Assembly: GCA_902522115.1 (NCBI GenBank)
Contig: CABYUV010000002.1
Span: 62,001 to 126,000 of the forward strand
Length of the DNA stretch: 64,000 nt
Direction: 5' to 3'
Source of the DNA: an uncultured Pelagibacteraceae bacterium
Lineage (GTDB): Bacteria; Pseudomonadota; Alphaproteobacteria; Pelagibacterales; Pelagibacteraceae
Positions 17,277 through 28,700 of the stretch are shown here, piece by piece. Both the position numbers and the translations under genes were made by a program. Positions within the stretch are counted from its first letter, which is position 1. Every line of letters starts with the position of its first letter. The notes under the pieces are model-generated. The model saw only the letters and a program-made list of their open reading frames with translations, had not been told where the DNA came from and did not search any database.

Positions 17277-17304
17277 TTGCATTTGCATAAATAAAATATA
17301 TAAA
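17277..17304 (+). promoter_or_regulatory. Probable sigma70-type promoter for the tRNA-Tyr/tRNA-Gly/tuf unit
   Basis: A TTGCAT hexamer at 17277-17282 and TATAAA at 17299-17304 are separated by 16 bp, about 48 bp before tRNA-Tyr. A short G/C hairpin (GGGGA/TCCCC, 335-348 of 17 kb) lies between promoter and tRNA and may help 5' processing. This is inferred from consensus alone. Confidence 0.5.
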
Positions 17305-17351
17305 ACGCATGTTATTTGAAGCTTTATTGAACAAGGGGACACTTCCCCAAA

Positions 17352-17437
17352 GGAGGGGTTCCAGAGCGGTCAAATGGGGCGGGCTGTAAACCCGTTGACT
17401 TCGGTCTTCGAAAGTTCGAATCTTTCCCCCTCCACCA
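17352..17437 (+). tRNA. tRNA-Tyr (anticodon GTA)
   Basis: 86-nt type II tRNA with encoded CCA. Acceptor GGAGGGG pairs with CCCCTCC, the anticodon stem GCGGG/CCCGT frames GTA at 17386-17388, a long variable arm (GACTTCGGTC) follows, and the T loop is TTCGAAT. First of the Tyr-Gly-tuf series, the same order as tyrU-glyT-tufB in E. coli. Confidence 0.97.
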
Positions 17438-17482
17438 TTTAATAAAATTTTTGATAACATGGAGTGTTACTCTTGGGGTTGT

Positions 17483-17556
17483 GCGGGTGTAGTTCAATGG
17501 TAGAACGCTAGCCTTCCAAGCTGGATGTAAGGGTTCGATTCCCTTTACCCGCTCCA
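17483..17556 (+). tRNA. tRNA-Gly (anticodon TCC)
   Basis: 74-nt tRNA with encoded CCA. Acceptor GCGGGTG pairs with TACCCGC (one G-T), the anticodon loop CTTCCAA holds TCC at 17515-17517 and the T loop is TTCGATT. It lies 48 bp before tuf and is presumably co-transcribed with tRNA-Tyr and tuf. Confidence 0.97.
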
Positions 17557-17604
17557 AGAAATTAAAATTAGAAGAAACAAAAATAAAACTGAGGTAAAAA
17601 CGTA

Positions 17605-18795
17605 ATGTCAAAAGAAAAATTTGTACGAAACAAGCCCCACTGTAACATTGGGACTATTGGTCATGTAGATCATGGTAAAACAACCCTTACTGCCGCGATT
17701 ACAAATGTATTAGCACAAGCAGGCGGTGGAACTGCAGTTGCTTATGATCAGATTGATAAAGCACCTGAAGAAAAAGAGAGAGGTATAACAATTTCAACAG
17801 CACATGTTGAGTATGAAACTGAAAAAAGACACTATGCTCACGTAGACTGTCCTGGTCATGCTGACTATGTTAAAAACATGATTACTGGAGCTGCACAAAT
17901 GGATGGAGCAATTTTAGTTGTTAATGCAGCTGATGGTCCAATGCCCCAAACAAGAGAACATATTCTTTTAGGAAGACAAGTTGGTATTCCTGCAATTGTT
18001 GTTTACTTGAATAAAGTAGACCAAGTTGATGATAAAGAAATGATTGAACTTGTTGAAGAAGAAATTAGAGAGCTTTTAACCTCATACAAGTATCCAGGTG
18101 ACAAAACACCAATAGTTAAAGGTTCAGCTTTAGCAGCAGTAGAAGGAAGAGATGATGAAATTGGAAAAAATTCAATTTTAGAATTAATGAAAGCTGTTGA
18201 TGAACATATTCCACAACCAGCTAGAGAAGTTGATAAACCATTCTTGATGCCTGTTGAGGACGTGTTCTCAATTTCTGGAAGAGGAACTGTTGCAACTGGA
18301 AGAGTAGAATCTGGTGTAATTAAAACTGGAGAAGAAGTTGAAATAGTTGGAATTAGAGAAACTAAAAAATCAGTTTGTACTGGAGTTGAAATGTTTAGAA
18401 AACTTTTAGACTCAGGTGAAGCTGGTGATAACGTTGGAATTTTATTGAGAGGTATTGAGAGAACTGATATCGAAAGAGGTCAAGTTCTTTGTAAGCCTGG
18501 TTCAATTACTCCACACACTAAATTTGAGGCTCAGGCGTATGTACTTAAAAAAGATGAAGGTGGAAGACACACTCCATTCTTTACTAAGTACAGACCACAG
18601 TTTTATTTTAGAACAACAGACGTTACAGGTGAAGTAGAATTACCAGCTGGTACAGAAATGGTAATGCCAGGTGATGATGCTAAATTTACTGTTAAACTAA
18701 TTACACCAATTGCTATGGCAGAAAAATTAAATTTTGCAATCAGAGAAGGTGGAAGAACTGTTGGAGCAGGAGTAGTAACTAAAATTATAGAGTAA
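17605..18795 (+). CDS. tuf: Elongation factor Tu
   Basis: GTPase delivering aminoacyl-tRNA to the ribosome. The 396-aa protein shows the G1 loop GHVDHGKT at residues 19-26, G2 RGITI, G3 DCPGH, G4 NKVD and the two C-terminal beta-barrel domains ending [10 protein letters not shown]. It follows tRNA-Gly and is followed after 10 bp by tRNA-Trp. No second tuf stands between fusA and rpsJ, the usual alphaproteobacterial position, so this may be the only copy. Codons look optimised compared with accessory genes. Confidence 0.99.
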   Translation: MSKEKFVRNKPHCNIGTIGHVDHGKTTLTAAITNVLAQAGGGTAVAYDQIDKAPEEKERGITISTAHVEYETEKRHYAHVDCPGHADYVKNMITGAAQMDGAILVVNAADGPMPQTREHILLGRQVGIPAIVVYLNKVDQVDDKEMIELVEEEIRELLTSYKYPGDKTPIVKGSALAAVEGRDDEIGKNSILELMKAVDEHIPQPAREVDKPFLMPVEDVFSISGRGTVATGRVESGVIKTGEEVEIVGIRETKKSVCTGVEMFRKLLDSGEAGDNVGILLRGIERTDIERGQVLCKPGSITPHTKFEAQAYVLKKDEGGRHTPFFTKYRPQFYFRTTDVTGEVELPAGTEMVMPGDDAKFTVKLITPIAMAEKLNFAIREGGRTVGAGVVTKIIE

Positions 18796-18805
18796 CTCTA
18801 TAAAT

Positions 18806-18881
18806 AGGAGTGTAGCTCAATTGGTAGAGCGCCGGTCTCCAAAACCGGAGGCTGAGGGTTCGAGTCCCTCCGCTCCTGCCA
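18806..18881 (+). tRNA. tRNA-Trp (anticodon CCA)
   Basis: 76-nt tRNA with encoded CCA. Acceptor AGGAGTG pairs with CGCTCCT, the anticodon stem CCGGT/ACCGG frames CCA at 18839-18841, and the T loop is TTCGAGT. Located between tuf and secE, a position conserved across many proteobacteria. Confidence 0.97.
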
Positions 18882-18898
18882 ATTTGAGTATTAAAAGT

Positions 18899-19090
18899 AT
18901 GAAAAACCCGATTAAATTTATACAAGAAGTTAAACAGGAGGCTTTCAAAGTTACTTGGCCAACTTGGAAAGAGACTTTGCAAGGTGCATTAATGGTTTTT
19001 GTTATGGCAGTTGTTATGTCTTTATTTTTTCTTCTTTTAGATCAGGTTTTGAAATTTTTCTTAGAACTTTTACTTAAAGTGAGCATTTAA
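18899..19090 (+). CDS. secE: Preprotein translocase subunit SecE
   Basis: 63-aa SecE with one transmembrane helix (about residues 28-55) after the conserved amphipathic segment EVKQEAFKVTWPTWKE. It clamps SecY in the SecYEG channel of the inner membrane. The ATG at 18899 follows tRNA-Trp by 17 bp; a longer frame open into the tRNA is not a real start. The stop shares one base with the nusG ATG. Confidence 0.97.
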   Translation: MKNPIKFIQEVKQEAFKVTWPTWKETLQGALMVFVMAVVMSLFFLLLDQVLKFFLELLLKVSI

Positions 19091-19620
19091 TGAAAAATTG
19101 GTACATTGTTCAGTCTCATTCTAGTTTTGAGAATAAAGTCGCCTCCTTAATTAAAGAAGAGGCAGATAAAGCTAAAATTGCTGATAAGTTTGAGGAGATT
19201 ATTGTGCCTACTCATGACGTTACTGAGGTTAAGAGAGGTAAAAGAGTTCAAAGAAAAAAGAAATACTTTCCTGGATATGTACTAATTAAAAGTGAGATGG
19301 ATAATAATATTTATCACATGATTAAGAACATAAAGAGAGTAAGTGGATTCTTAGGCACAAAAGGTATTCCTGTTCCGGTTTCAGATAAAGAAGTAGAGAA
19401 GATTTTAGGTCAGATTAAAGATGGTGTTGCTCAGCCAAAATCTGGTGTAGAATATAGTGTAGGTGAAAAAGTTCAGGTTGTAGATGGTCCATTTGCTTCA
19501 TTCACTGGAATGATCGAGGAAATTGATGAAGAAAAAGCTAGACTTAAGGTATCAGTTTCTATATTTGGTCGTCCTACACCAGTAGATTTAGAATATAATC
19601 AGGTTGAGAAAGTAAGTTAA
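19090..19620 (+). CDS. nusG: Transcription termination/antitermination protein NusG
   Basis: Binds RNA polymerase to raise processivity and links it to Rho or to ribosomal S10. The 176-aa protein has the NGN domain opening [12 protein letters not shown] and the C-terminal KOW domain with [13 protein letters not shown]. Coupled to secE and rplK by one-base overlaps. Confidence 0.99.
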   Translation: MKNWYIVQSHSSFENKVASLIKEEADKAKIADKFEEIIVPTHDVTEVKRGKRVQRKKKYFPGYVLIKSEMDNNIYHMIKNIKRVSGFLGTKGIPVPVSDKEVEKILGQIKDGVAQPKSGVEYSVGEKVQVVDGPFASFTGMIEEIDEEKARLKVSVSIFGRPTPVDLEYNQVEKVS

Positions 19621-20045
19621 TGGCAAAAGAAATAAGTGGATTTATAAAACTACAAATTAAAGGCGGTCAAGCTAACCCAGCTCCCCCAGTTGGTCCTGCA
19701 TTAGGCCAACGTGGTGTAAATATTATGGAGTTTTGTAAAGCTTTTAATGACAAAACTAAATCAATGGCAGGCAAACCTGTTCCAGTTGAAATTACAGTTT
19801 ATAAAGATAAGAAATTTGATTTTAAAATTAAATCACCCCCAGCATCTTTTTATATTAAAGAAGCAGTTAAGCTTAAGGGTGGATCTAAGGAACCAGGAAG
19901 AAATATTGTTGCTTCAATTTCTAAAAAACAATTAGAGAGTATAGCAAAAGAAAAAATGAACGATTTAAACGCACATGATATTGAAGAAGCTATAAAAATT
20001 ATTGCTGGATCAGCAAGATCAATGGGTATCGAGGTAAAAGAATAA
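19620..20045 (+). CDS. rplK: 50S ribosomal protein L11
   Basis: 141-aa protein of the GTPase-associated centre, binding 23S rRNA near the L10-L12 stalk base. The proline-rich N-terminal [13 protein letters not shown] and the C-terminal [23 protein letters not shown] are hallmark segments. One-base overlaps join it to nusG and rplA. Confidence 0.99.
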   Translation: MAKEISGFIKLQIKGGQANPAPPVGPALGQRGVNIMEFCKAFNDKTKSMAGKPVPVEITVYKDKKFDFKIKSPPASFYIKEAVKLKGGSKEPGRNIVASISKKQLESIAKEKMNDLNAHDIEEAIKIIAGSARSMGIEVKE

Positions 20046-20734
20046 TGACATCTAAAAGATATAAAAAATTACCTGAAAAAACTAAAGACTTAAGTGCAGA
20101 GTCTATTGAAAAATTGTTACCCGAACTTAAGAAAAACTGCACTACTAAATTTGATGAGTCTTTAGATTTGAGTTTTCAAATTAATAACAAACAAAAGAAA
20201 AGTGAAGTTAATATAAGAACAGTAGTTAATTTACCTGGTGGAACAGGTAAGACAGTTAAAGTTGCTGTAGTTTGTGAAGATAATAAAGCTCAAGATGCAA
20301 AAGATGCAGGTGCAGACATTGTAGGAGGTGACGAATTTGTTGAAAAAATTAAAGGTGGTGAATTAAATTTTGAAAAATTAATTTGCACACCTGGAATGAT
20401 GATTAAACTTTCTAAATTAGGAAAAGTTTTAGGACCAAAAGGTTTAATGCCTAACCCTAAACTTGGTTCAGTTTCCGAAAATATTAAAGAGGCTGTAACA
20501 AATGCTAAATCTGGTCAAGTAGAAATTAGAAATGATAAAGATGGAAACATTGGAGTTAGTATTGGTAAAAAATCTTTTAGTGATGCTCAATTGTTAAAAA
20601 ATTACAATGCAATTTTAGATACTTTAGAAAAAGAAAAATCAAACAATACTCTTAAAGGTAATTTAATTAGAAATGTATTTGCAACATCAACAATGGGTGT
20701 TTCGTATAAAGTTAAATTAGGAAAATCGATATAG
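20045..20734 (+). CDS. rplA: 50S ribosomal protein L1
   Basis: 229-aa protein of the mobile L1 stalk that helps deacylated tRNA leave. Typical segments are NLPGGTGKTVKVAV, TPGMMIKLSKLGKVLGPKG and NPKLGSV. In other bacteria L1 represses its own L11 operon mRNA; no matching operator was looked for here because the upstream leader is only nusG sequence. Confidence 0.99.
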   Translation: MTSKRYKKLPEKTKDLSAESIEKLLPELKKNCTTKFDESLDLSFQINNKQKKSEVNIRTVVNLPGGTGKTVKVAVVCEDNKAQDAKDAGADIVGGDEFVEKIKGGELNFEKLICTPGMMIKLSKLGKVLGPKGLMPNPKLGSVSENIKEAVTNAKSGQVEIRNDKDGNIGVSIGKKSFSDAQLLKNYNAILDTLEKEKSNNTLKGNLIRNVFATSTMGVSYKVKLGKSI

Positions 20735-20736
20735 TT

Positions 20737-21258
20737 ATGATGAACAAAGAACAAAAGAAAAATTATATTGAAGAAATGACCAGTAAGTTTGAAAACAGTA
20801 AAGCTGTTATGGTTACTCATTACCAAGGTTTAACTATGACTCAATTAGATGAATTGAGGGCGAAAATGAGAGAACATGGAATAATTTTCAAAATAACAAA
20901 AAACAGAATTACGAAATTAGCTTTAGAAAAAACTAAGTGCAAAGACTTATCAAATTTATTTACTGGTCCTACGGCAGTAGCATTTGGAGAGGATGCTATA
21001 ATGTCTGCAAGGATTCTTTCAAAATTTGCAAAAGATAACAAAAACCTAAAATTAATTGGTGGAATTATGGATGATGAGGTCTTGGATCAGGCCGGTGTCC
21101 AAAATGTAGCTAGTTTACCTACACTAGATGAAGCAAGAGCCAATATTGTGGGTATTTTGAACGCTTCTGCATCTAAATTAATCAGTATTTTGCTTGCACA
21201 TTCAGAAAAAATGAGTAGTTTGTCGGCAGAAAATTCTGAAACACAACCCAAAGAGTAA
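20737..21258 (+). CDS. rplJ: 50S ribosomal protein L10
   Basis: 173-aa stalk-base protein that anchors L12 dimers through its C-terminal helix. The N-terminal [12 protein letters not shown] and the later [12 protein letters not shown] are family features. It starts 2 bp after rplA and ends 5 bp before rplL. Confidence 0.98.
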   Translation: MMNKEQKKNYIEEMTSKFENSKAVMVTHYQGLTMTQLDELRAKMREHGIIFKITKNRITKLALEKTKCKDLSNLFTGPTAVAFGEDAIMSARILSKFAKDNKNLKLIGGIMDDEVLDQAGVQNVASLPTLDEARANIVGILNASASKLISILLAHSEKMSSLSAENSETQPKE

Positions 21259-21263
21259 TACAT

Positions 21264-21629
21264 ATGCCTGACCTAAACAAAATTATTGAAGACTTATCAA
21301 GTTTGACTGTTGCAGAAGCAGCTGAACTATCAAAACAATTAGAAGAAAAATGGGGTGTAACTCCAATGGCAGCAGCAGCTCCAGCAGCAGCAGGTGGTGC
21401 GGCTCCAGCAGAGGATAAAGATGATTTTACAATCATGTTAGTTTCTGCAGGTGATAAAAAGATTAATGTTATTAAAGAAGTAAGAGCAGCTACTTCGTTA
21501 GGTTTAAAAGAAGCTAAAGATCTTGTAGAGGGAGCACCAAAAGAAGTTAAATCTGGTGTAAACAAAAAAGATGCTGAAGAGATCAAAGCTAAGTTAGAAG
21601 CTGCTGGCGCTAAAGTAGAACTTAAATAA
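21264..21629 (+). CDS. rplL: 50S ribosomal protein L7/L12
   Basis: 121-aa acidic stalk protein that recruits translational GTPases. An N-terminal dimerisation domain is followed by an Ala/Gly/Pro hinge (residues 33-50) and the compact C-terminal domain with [24 protein letters not shown] strong hairpin follows before rpoB. Confidence 0.99.
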   Translation: MPDLNKIIEDLSSLTVAEAAELSKQLEEKWGVTPMAAAAPAAAGGAAPAEDKDDFTIMLVSAGDKKINVIKEVRAATSLGLKEAKDLVEGAPKEVKSGVNKKDAEEIKAKLEAAGAKVELK

Positions 21630-21648
21630 ATTAAATAGAAAGAATTCG

Positions 21649-21674
21649 AATACTGATTATTTTTAATCAGTATT
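21649..21674 (+). promoter_or_regulatory. Perfect 11-bp hairpin between rplL and rpoB (attenuator or RNase site)
   Basis: AATACTGATTA and its exact complement TAATCAGTATT flank a TTTT loop, 19 nt after the rplL stop and 11 nt before the rpoB ATG. No U tract follows, so it is unlikely to be a simple full terminator. In E. coli the same junction has an attenuator and an RNase III site that set the L12 to RNA polymerase ratio; a similar role here is inference. Confidence 0.65.
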
Positions 21675-21685
21675 TATAAACATAG

Positions 21686-24600
21686 ATGCAATTATCTTTT
21701 ACTGAAAAGAAAAATATTAGAAAAAGTTTTGGTAAACTAAAAGAGAGTTTATCTATACCAAACTTAATTGAAGTACAAAAAAATTCATACAAGGAATTAA
21801 CGGAATTTAATGTTGAGGCAGTAGAACTTACTAAAGGTTTTGATAGAGTTTTTAAAAGTATTTTTCCTATTGAAGATTTGAATGACAAAGCAACATTAGA
21901 GTATGTTTCATATAGATTAGAGAAACCAAAATTTGATGTTGAAGAATGTATAGCAAGAGGTCTTACATATTCATCAGCTCTTAAGTGTACTTTAAGATTA
22001 GTAGTTTACGAAATAGATCAAGAAAATAACATTAAAGATATTTTATCGGCTAAAGAGCAAGAAGTATATATGGGTGAAGTTCCTATGATGACAAATAGTG
22101 GAACTTTTATAACTAACGGTGTTCAAAGAGTTGTAGTAAATCAAATGCATAGAAGTCCAGGCGTATTTTTTGATCATGATAAAGGAAAAACTCATGCAAG
22201 TGGTAAACTTTTATTTAATTGCAGGGTAATACCTAACAGAGGTTCATGGTTAGATTTCGAATACGATGTTAAAGATTTTCTGTATTTTAAAATTGACAGA
22301 AAAAAGAAAATTTTTTCATCTACTTTATTATTAGCTTTAGGTTACACAAAATCAGAAATAGTAGATGAGTTCTATGAAAGCGAACAATATACTTTTGATA
22401 CAAAAACAGAAAAGTGGAAAACTAAATTTAACCCAGAAAATTACAAGGCTAAAAATTTTTCAGAAGAAGTAATTGATGCAAAAACTGGTGAAGTAGTAAT
22501 TAAATTAGGTGACAAGATAAATTTTTTAAATGCAAAAAAATTAGCTAACGATGGTCTTAAAGACATACTAGTTTCTAGAGAATCTTTGTTTGGTAAATTT
22601 TTACACAGAGATGTTAAAGTCAATGAAGAAGAGGACGGTGTATTTAAAATTGGGACTGAATTAAATGATACAATTATTCAACAAATTTTAGACGCAAATA
22701 TACATACTCTTCAAATTTCTGTTACAAACTCTATAAACAAAGGACCTTATTTACTCACAACTATTTTAGCTGATAAAAATAATACTAAAGACGAAGCTAT
22801 CACAGAAATTTATAAAATGTTAAGACCTGGAGAACCACCAACCATAGAGATAGCAACTCAAATATTTAATAATCTTTTCTTTAGCTCAGACAGGTATGAT
22901 CTGTCTGATGTTGGAAGAGTCAAAATGAACTCAAGATTAAATCAAGAGTGTTCTGATAAAATTACCATATTAAGAAATGACGACATCATTGCAATTATTC
23001 ATAAAATGTTGGATTTACGTGATGGTAAAGATGATGTCGATGACATTGATCACCTAGGAAATAGAAGAGTTCGTTCTGTTGGAGAGTTAGTTGAAAACCA
23101 AGCTAGAATTGGCGTTTACAGAATGGAAAGAGCTATTAAAGAAAAAATGACAACTCTAGATGTTGAATCAGCAATGCCACAAGATCTAATCAATGCAAAA
23201 CCACTAACAGTTTCATTGAAAGATTTTTTTGCAAGTTCACAACTATCTCAGTTTATGGATCAAACAAATCCTTTATCTGAGATTACTCATAAAAGAAGAG
23301 TTTCAGCATTAGGTCCGGGTGGTTTAACAAGAGAAAGAGCAGGTTTTGAAGTTAGGGACGTCCATCCAACCCACTATGGAAGAATTTGTCCAATTGAAAC
23401 ACCAGAGGGTCCAAATATTGGTTTGATTAATAGTTTATCCACTTATGCAAAAATTAATAAGTATGGCTTTATAGAAAGTCCATACAAAAAAGTTAAAGAC
23501 GGTGTTGTTCAAGATAAAGTTGAATACTTATCAGCAATGGAAGAAACAAAATTCACTATTGCTCAAGCAAATACAAAACTAGATAAAAATGGAAAAATCA
23601 CTGAAGAACTAGTTTCATGCAGACAAAACCTAAATTTTCTTTTAGCAAAACCTGACTCTATTGATTACATTGACGTATCACCAAAACAATTAGTTTCAGT
23701 TGCAGCATCTTTAATTCCATTCTTAGAAAATGATGATGCAAACAGAGCTTTAATGGGATCAAACATGATGAGGCAAGCAGTTCCGTTGTTAAAACCTGAG
23801 TCGCCACTTGTTGGTACAGGAATTGAAAGTGATGTTGCTTTAGACTCAGGGGTAACTATTGTAGCTAAGCGTGATGGAATTGTTGATAAAATAGATGGTA
23901 AAAGAATTGTTATAAAAGTAACAGAGGAAACAGACTTTAGTAAGTCTGGTGTTGATATCTATAACCTTCAAAAATTTAAAAGATCAAACCAAAATACTTG
24001 CATAAATCAAAGACCACTAGTTAGGGTTGGTGACAAAGTTAAATCCGGAGATATTATTGCAGATGGTCCTTCAACAAAATTAGGTGAACTTGCATTAGGC
24101 AAGAATGTTACTGTGGCATTCATGCCGTGGCAAGGTTATAACTTTGAAGACTCAATCTTAATTTCAGAAAGATGTGTTACAGATGACGTATTTACGTCTG
24201 TTCACATTGTTGAATACGAAATAATGGCGAGAGACACAAAGCTTGGTGAAGAAGAAATTACAAGAGATATACCAAATGTAAATGAAGAGGCTTTAAAAAA
24301 TCTTGATGAATCAGGAATTGTTTATATTGGTGCAGAGGTAAATGCTGGAGATATTTTAGTTGGAAAAGTTACTCCAAAAGGTGATTCAGCATCTGGTCCA
24401 GAAGAAAAATTATTAAGATCAATTTTTGGAGAAAAAGCTATAGATGTAACCGATACATCTTTAAGAATGTCTAGAGGATCAAGTGGGACAGTAGTTGATG
24501 TAAGAGTATTTAATAGACATGGAATTGAGAAAGATGAAAGATCAATAACTATTGAAAGAGCTGAAATTGAACAAGTTCAACAAGATAAAATTGTTGAGGA

Positions 24601-25774
24601 AGAAATATTAGAAAGAAGTATTAAACAAAGAGCTTCACAATTTTTGTCAGGATCATCTTTAATTAAAAAAGTAAAAGATTTATCGGAAGGAACTAAATTA
24701 GATTTTGATACAATTAATAAATTATCTATTAATGATGTCTTCAAAATCACTGTAGGAAATGTAAATGACGAAGCAACATTAGCTCAATTAAAAGATCAAT
24801 ATAATAAAGCAAAACAAGACATAACAGAGAGATTTGAGGATAAAGTTTTAAAAATTAGAAGTGGTGATGATTTATTACCAAGCGTTATGAAAATGGTAAA
24901 AGTATTCGTTGCTATAAAAAGAAGATTAAGACCTGGTGATAAAATGTCAGGAAGACATGGAAATAAAGGAGTTGTAAGTAAAATTGTACCTGTTGAAGAT
25001 ATGCCGTATAGAGAAGATGGTAGACCAGTTGATATTGTGCTAAATCCACTTGGAGTTCCAAGTAGAATGAACGTTGGTCAAATTCTAGAGACACATTTGG
25101 GTTGGGCATGTAAAGAATTTGGTGAAAAAGTTAAAAATTTAGTTAACGAAAACAACAAAAAAATTGAAAGAACAGAAAAAATTGAAAAATTCTTAAAATC
25201 TGTTTATGGAGAAGAAATTTTTAATGACAAAGTTGACAAGTTAAGTAAGAGTGAATTTAAAGATCTTTGCGAAAATTTACAAAATGGCATCGCAATATCA
25301 ACGCCTGTTTTTGATGGTGCTAAAGAAAAAAATGTTACTGAGATGCTTGAACTAGCAAATTTACCAGGATCTGGACAAACATATTTATGGGATGGAAGAA
25401 CAGGGGAGAAGTTTGATAGACCAGTTACTGTTGGAATTATCTATATGTTAAAACTTCACCATTTAGTTGAAGATAAAATTCATGCAAGATCTACAGGACC
25501 TTACAGTTTGGTTACACAACAACCACTTGGTGGTAAAGCACAATTAGGTGGTCAAAGATTTGGTGAAATGGAAGTATGGGCACTTGAGGCATATGGTGCA
25601 TCATATACATTACAAGAAATTTTAACTGTTAAATCCGATGACGTTGCAGGAAGAGTTAAAGTTTACGAGACTATAGTTAAAGGTGAAGAAAACTTTGAGT
25701 CTGGAATACCAGAGTCATTTAACGTTTTAGTTAAAGAGATTAAATCATTGGCATTAAATGTGGAGCTTAATTAA
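21686..25774 (+). CDS. rpoB: DNA-directed RNA polymerase subunit beta
   Basis: 1362 aa. The rifampicin-pocket segment [20 protein letters not shown] lies near residues 515-540 and has the usual sensitive-type residues, with Thr after DQ as in many alphaproteobacteria. [20 protein letters not shown], the [13 protein letters not shown] region and the C-terminal clamp contacts are intact. It shares one base with rpoC and is separated from rplL by a hairpin. Confidence 0.99.
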   Translation: MQLSFTEKKNIRKSFGKLKESLSIPNLIEVQKNSYKELTEFNVEAVELTKGFDRVFKSIFPIEDLNDKATLEYVSYRLEKPKFDVEECIARGLTYSSALKCTLRLVVYEIDQENNIKDILSAKEQEVYMGEVPMMTNSGTFITNGVQRVVVNQMHRSPGVFFDHDKGKTHASGKLLFNCRVIPNRGSWLDFEYDVKDFLYFKIDRKKKIFSSTLLLALGYTKSEIVDEFYESEQYTFDTKTEKWKTKFNPENYKAKNFSEEVIDAKTGEVVIKLGDKINFLNAKKLANDGLKDILVSRESLFGKFLHRDVKVNEEEDGVFKIGTELNDTIIQQILDANIHTLQISVTNSINKGPYLLTTILADKNNTKDEAITEIYKMLRPGEPPTIEIATQIFNNLFFSSDRYDLSDVGRVKMNSRLNQECSDKITILRNDDIIAIIHKMLDLRDGKDDVDDIDHLGNRRVRSVGELVENQARIGVYRMERAIKEKMTTLDVESAMPQDLINAKPLTVSLKDFFASSQLSQFMDQTNPLSEITHKRRVSALGPGGLTRERAGFEVRDVHPTHYGRICPIETPEGPNIGLINSLSTYAKINKYGFIESPYKKVKDGVVQDKVEYLSAMEETKFTIAQANTKLDKNGKITEELVSCRQNLNFLLAKPDSIDYIDVSPKQLVSVAASLIPFLENDDANRALMGSNMMRQAVPLLKPESPLVGTGIESDVALDSGVTIVAKRDGIVDKIDGKRIVIKVTEETDFSKSGVDIYNLQKFKRSNQNTCINQRPLVRVGDKVKSGDIIADGPSTKLGELALGKNVTVAFMPWQGYNFEDSILISERCVTDDVFTSVHIVEYEIMARDTKLGEEEITRDIPNVNEEALKNLDESGIVYIGAEVNAGDILVGKVTPKGDSASGPEEKLLRSIFGEKAIDVTDTSLRMSRGSSGTVVDVRVFNRHGIEKDERSITIERAEIEQVQQDKIVEEEILERSIKQRASQFLSGSSLIKKVKDLSEGTKLDFDTINKLSINDVFKITVGNVNDEATLAQLKDQYNKAKQDITERFEDKVLKIRSGDDLLPSVMKMVKVFVAIKRRLRPGDKMSGRHGNKGVVSKIVPVEDMPYREDGRPVDIVLNPLGVPSRMNVGQILETHLGWACKEFGEKVKNLVNENNKKIERTEKIEKFLKSVYGEEIFNDKVDKLSKSEFKDLCENLQNGIAISTPVFDGAKEKNVTEMLELANLPGSGQTYLWDGRTGEKFDRPVTVGIIYMLKLHHLVEDKIHARSTGPYSLVTQQPLGGKAQLGGQRFGEMEVWALEAYGASYTLQEILTVKSDDVAGRVKVYETIVKGEENFESGIPESFNVLVKEIKSLALNVELN

Positions 25775-28700
25775 TGAAAAAAGAATTAACAGATCTATTT
25801 AAGGGCACCGAAATTTCAGAAGCTCAAAATTTTAATAGCATTAAAATTTCACTTGCTAGTCCAGAGAAAATTAAATCTTGGACATTTGGTGAAATTAAAA
25901 AGCCTGAAACAATTAATTATAGAACATTTAGACCTGAAAAAGATGGTTTGTTCTGTGCAAGGATTTTTGGACCAATAAAAGATTATGAGTGTTTATGCGG
26001 TAAGTATAAACGAATGAAATTTAGAGGAATTATATGTGAGAAATGTGGTGTTGAGGTAACAAAATCAAATGTAAGAAGAGAAAGAATGGGCCACATTAAT
26101 CTTGCCACACCGGTAGCACATATTTGGTTTTTGAAGTCTCTTCCAAGCAGAATTGCTTTAGCAGTAGACATGAAATTAAAAGAAATAGAGAGAGTCCTTT
26201 ATTTTGAAAACTTTATAGTAATAGAACCTGGTTTAACTGGTTTACAAAAAAATCAACTCTTAAATGAGGAAGAATTAGCAAAATACCAGGATGAGTTTGG
26301 TGAAGAGAGTTTTACAGCGGGTATAGGAGCAGAAGCTGTTCTTGAGATGCTGAAAAATTTAGATTTAGAATTAGAAAGAAAAAATCTTGTTAGCTTTATT
26401 AAAGAGACCAAATCAAAAGTTAATGAAGAAAGAGCAATCAAAAGATTAAAATTGATAGAGTCATTTATTGAAACAGGTCAAAAACCTGAGTGGATGATTA
26501 TGACTGTTGTACCAGTTATACCACCAGAATTAAGACCATTAGTTCCTTTAGATGGTGGAAGATTTGCTACTTCAGATCTTAACGATTTATACAGAAGAGT
26601 AATTAACAGAAATAATAGATTAAAAAGATTAATGGATCTTAAAGCTCCAGATATCATTGTTAGAAATGAAAAAAGGATGCTACAAGAGTCTGTTGATGCT
26701 CTTTTTGATAATGGAAGAAGAGGTAGAGTAATTACAGGTACAGGTAAGCGACCACTTAAATCTCTTGCTGAAATGTTAAAAGGTAAGCAAGGAAGATTTA
26801 GACAAAATTTATTAGGTAAACGAGTTGATTATTCTGGAAGATCAGTAATTGTTGTTGGTCCTGATTTAAAACTACATGAGTGTGGTTTACCGAAAAAAAT
26901 GGCTCTCGAGTTATTTAAACCATTTTTATATGCAAGATTAAATAAATTAGGCTTAGCTTCAACAATCAAACAAGCTAAAAAATTAGTTGAAAAAGAAACT
27001 AATGCAGTTTGGGATGCTTTAGAATTAATTGTTAGAGAGCATCCTGTTCTATTAAATAGAGCGCCGACACTTCATAGACTTGGAGTTCAAGCATTTGAGC
27101 CAAAATTAATTGAAGGTGATGCAATTGAATTACACCCTTTAACTTGTGCAGCATTTAATGCGGACTTCGATGGTGACCAAATGGCAGTTCACGTTCCATT
27201 AAGTTTAGAGGCTCAATTAGAGGCAAGAATATTAATGTTATCTACAAATAACATACTGTCGCCATCAAATGGTAAACCAATTATTGTTCCAAGTCAGGAT
27301 ATGATTTTAGGAATTTATTATCTTTCACAAGAGCCAATATCTGATAAAACTGCTGGATACTTTACAAATTCAGATCAAATTGAATTTGCATTATCATCTG
27401 GTCAAATAAATGTACATAGCACTATCATTTCAAGATTTGAGACTGTAGATGATCAAGGTAATAAAAAAATGGAAAAATATACTTCTACAGCTGGAAGATT
27501 TTTATTAGCACATTTATTACCTAAAAATAGTAACATTAAGTTCTCTTTAGTAGATAGATTATTACCTAAAAAAGTAGTTTCGGAAATAATTGACGTTGTA
27601 TTTAGGTTTTGTGGTCAAAAAACAACTGTAATTTTCTGTGATAAGCTTAAAGATTTAGGATTCAAACACGCATTTAAAGCAGGAATTTCATTTGGAAAAG
27701 ACGATCTTGTAATCCCTGAAAATAAAACTCAATTAATTGATGATACTAAGAAATTAATAGCAGATTATGAAACTCAATATGCCGAAGGTTTAATTACAAG
27801 AGGCGAAAAATATAACAAAGTTGTTGATGCTTGGTCTAAGTGTACTGATAAAGTTGCCGGAGAAATGATGAAAGGAATTTCAGCTACAGAAAAAACCGAT
27901 GAGGGATTGAAAATAAATTCTGTGTTTATGATGGCTGACAGTGGTGCTAGAGGATCTGCTGCCCAAATGAAACAATTAGCTGGTATGAGAGGTTTGATTG
28001 CTAAACCGTCAGGAGAAATTATCGAAAGTCCAATTATTTCAAATTTTAAAGAGGGATTAACTGCTTTAGAGTATTTTAATTCAACTCACGGAGCTAGAAA
28101 AGGATTGGCAGATACAGCTCTTAAAACAGCTAGTTCTGGTTATTTAACAAGAAGACTATGTGATGTAGCTCAAGACTTAACAATAACTAAAGTTAAATGT
28201 GATGATCCTGGATTTATTGAGCTTTCAGAAATTTTAGAGGGTGGTAATGTTGTTGTAAGTTTATCTGAAAGAGCATTAGGAAGAGTTACAGCAGCTGAGG
28301 TTAAAAACCCTCTATCGGGTGAAGTAATAATAAAAAAATCTGAAATGATTGATGAGTCAGGTTGCGATAAAATTGACGCTGCTGGTGTTAAATCAATAAA
28401 AGTTTATTCTGTAATGACATGTAGTTCCAAAGAAGGTGTTTGTGCTACTTGCTATGGGCGAGATTTATCAAGAGGTAAAATGGTCCATGTTGGTGAAGCT
28501 ATTGGAATGATATCTGCTCAATCAATTGGAGAACCAGGAACACAGCTAACAATGAGAACCTTCCACGTAGGAGGAACAGCTTCAGTTAAACAAGACTCTC
28601 AAATAGTAACAAAAAGTGATGGAACTTTGAAAATTATTAATTCAAATATTTTAGAGGACTCTAAAAAGAATTTAATTGTTATGGGAAGAAACACCCAACT

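Noticed and set aside
17251-17611. Overlapping antisense open frames through tRNA-Tyr and tRNA-Gly
   Set aside because: They consist of tRNA sequence read backwards; both tRNAs fold well and no protein family is recognised.
18785-18982. A minus-strand open frame across tRNA-Trp and the secE start
   Set aside because: It is tRNA and secE sequence in antisense, without independent support.
21182-21586. A 134-codon open frame antisense to rplJ/rplL with Ala-rich sequence
   Set aside because: The Ala run is the complement of the rplL hinge codons; rplL is certain, so this is a shadow.
23200-23330. Rifampicin-resistance-like change in RpoB (Thr in place of Asn after DQ)
   Set aside because: Thr at this position is usual in alphaproteobacteria; the residues most linked to resistance are wild type.
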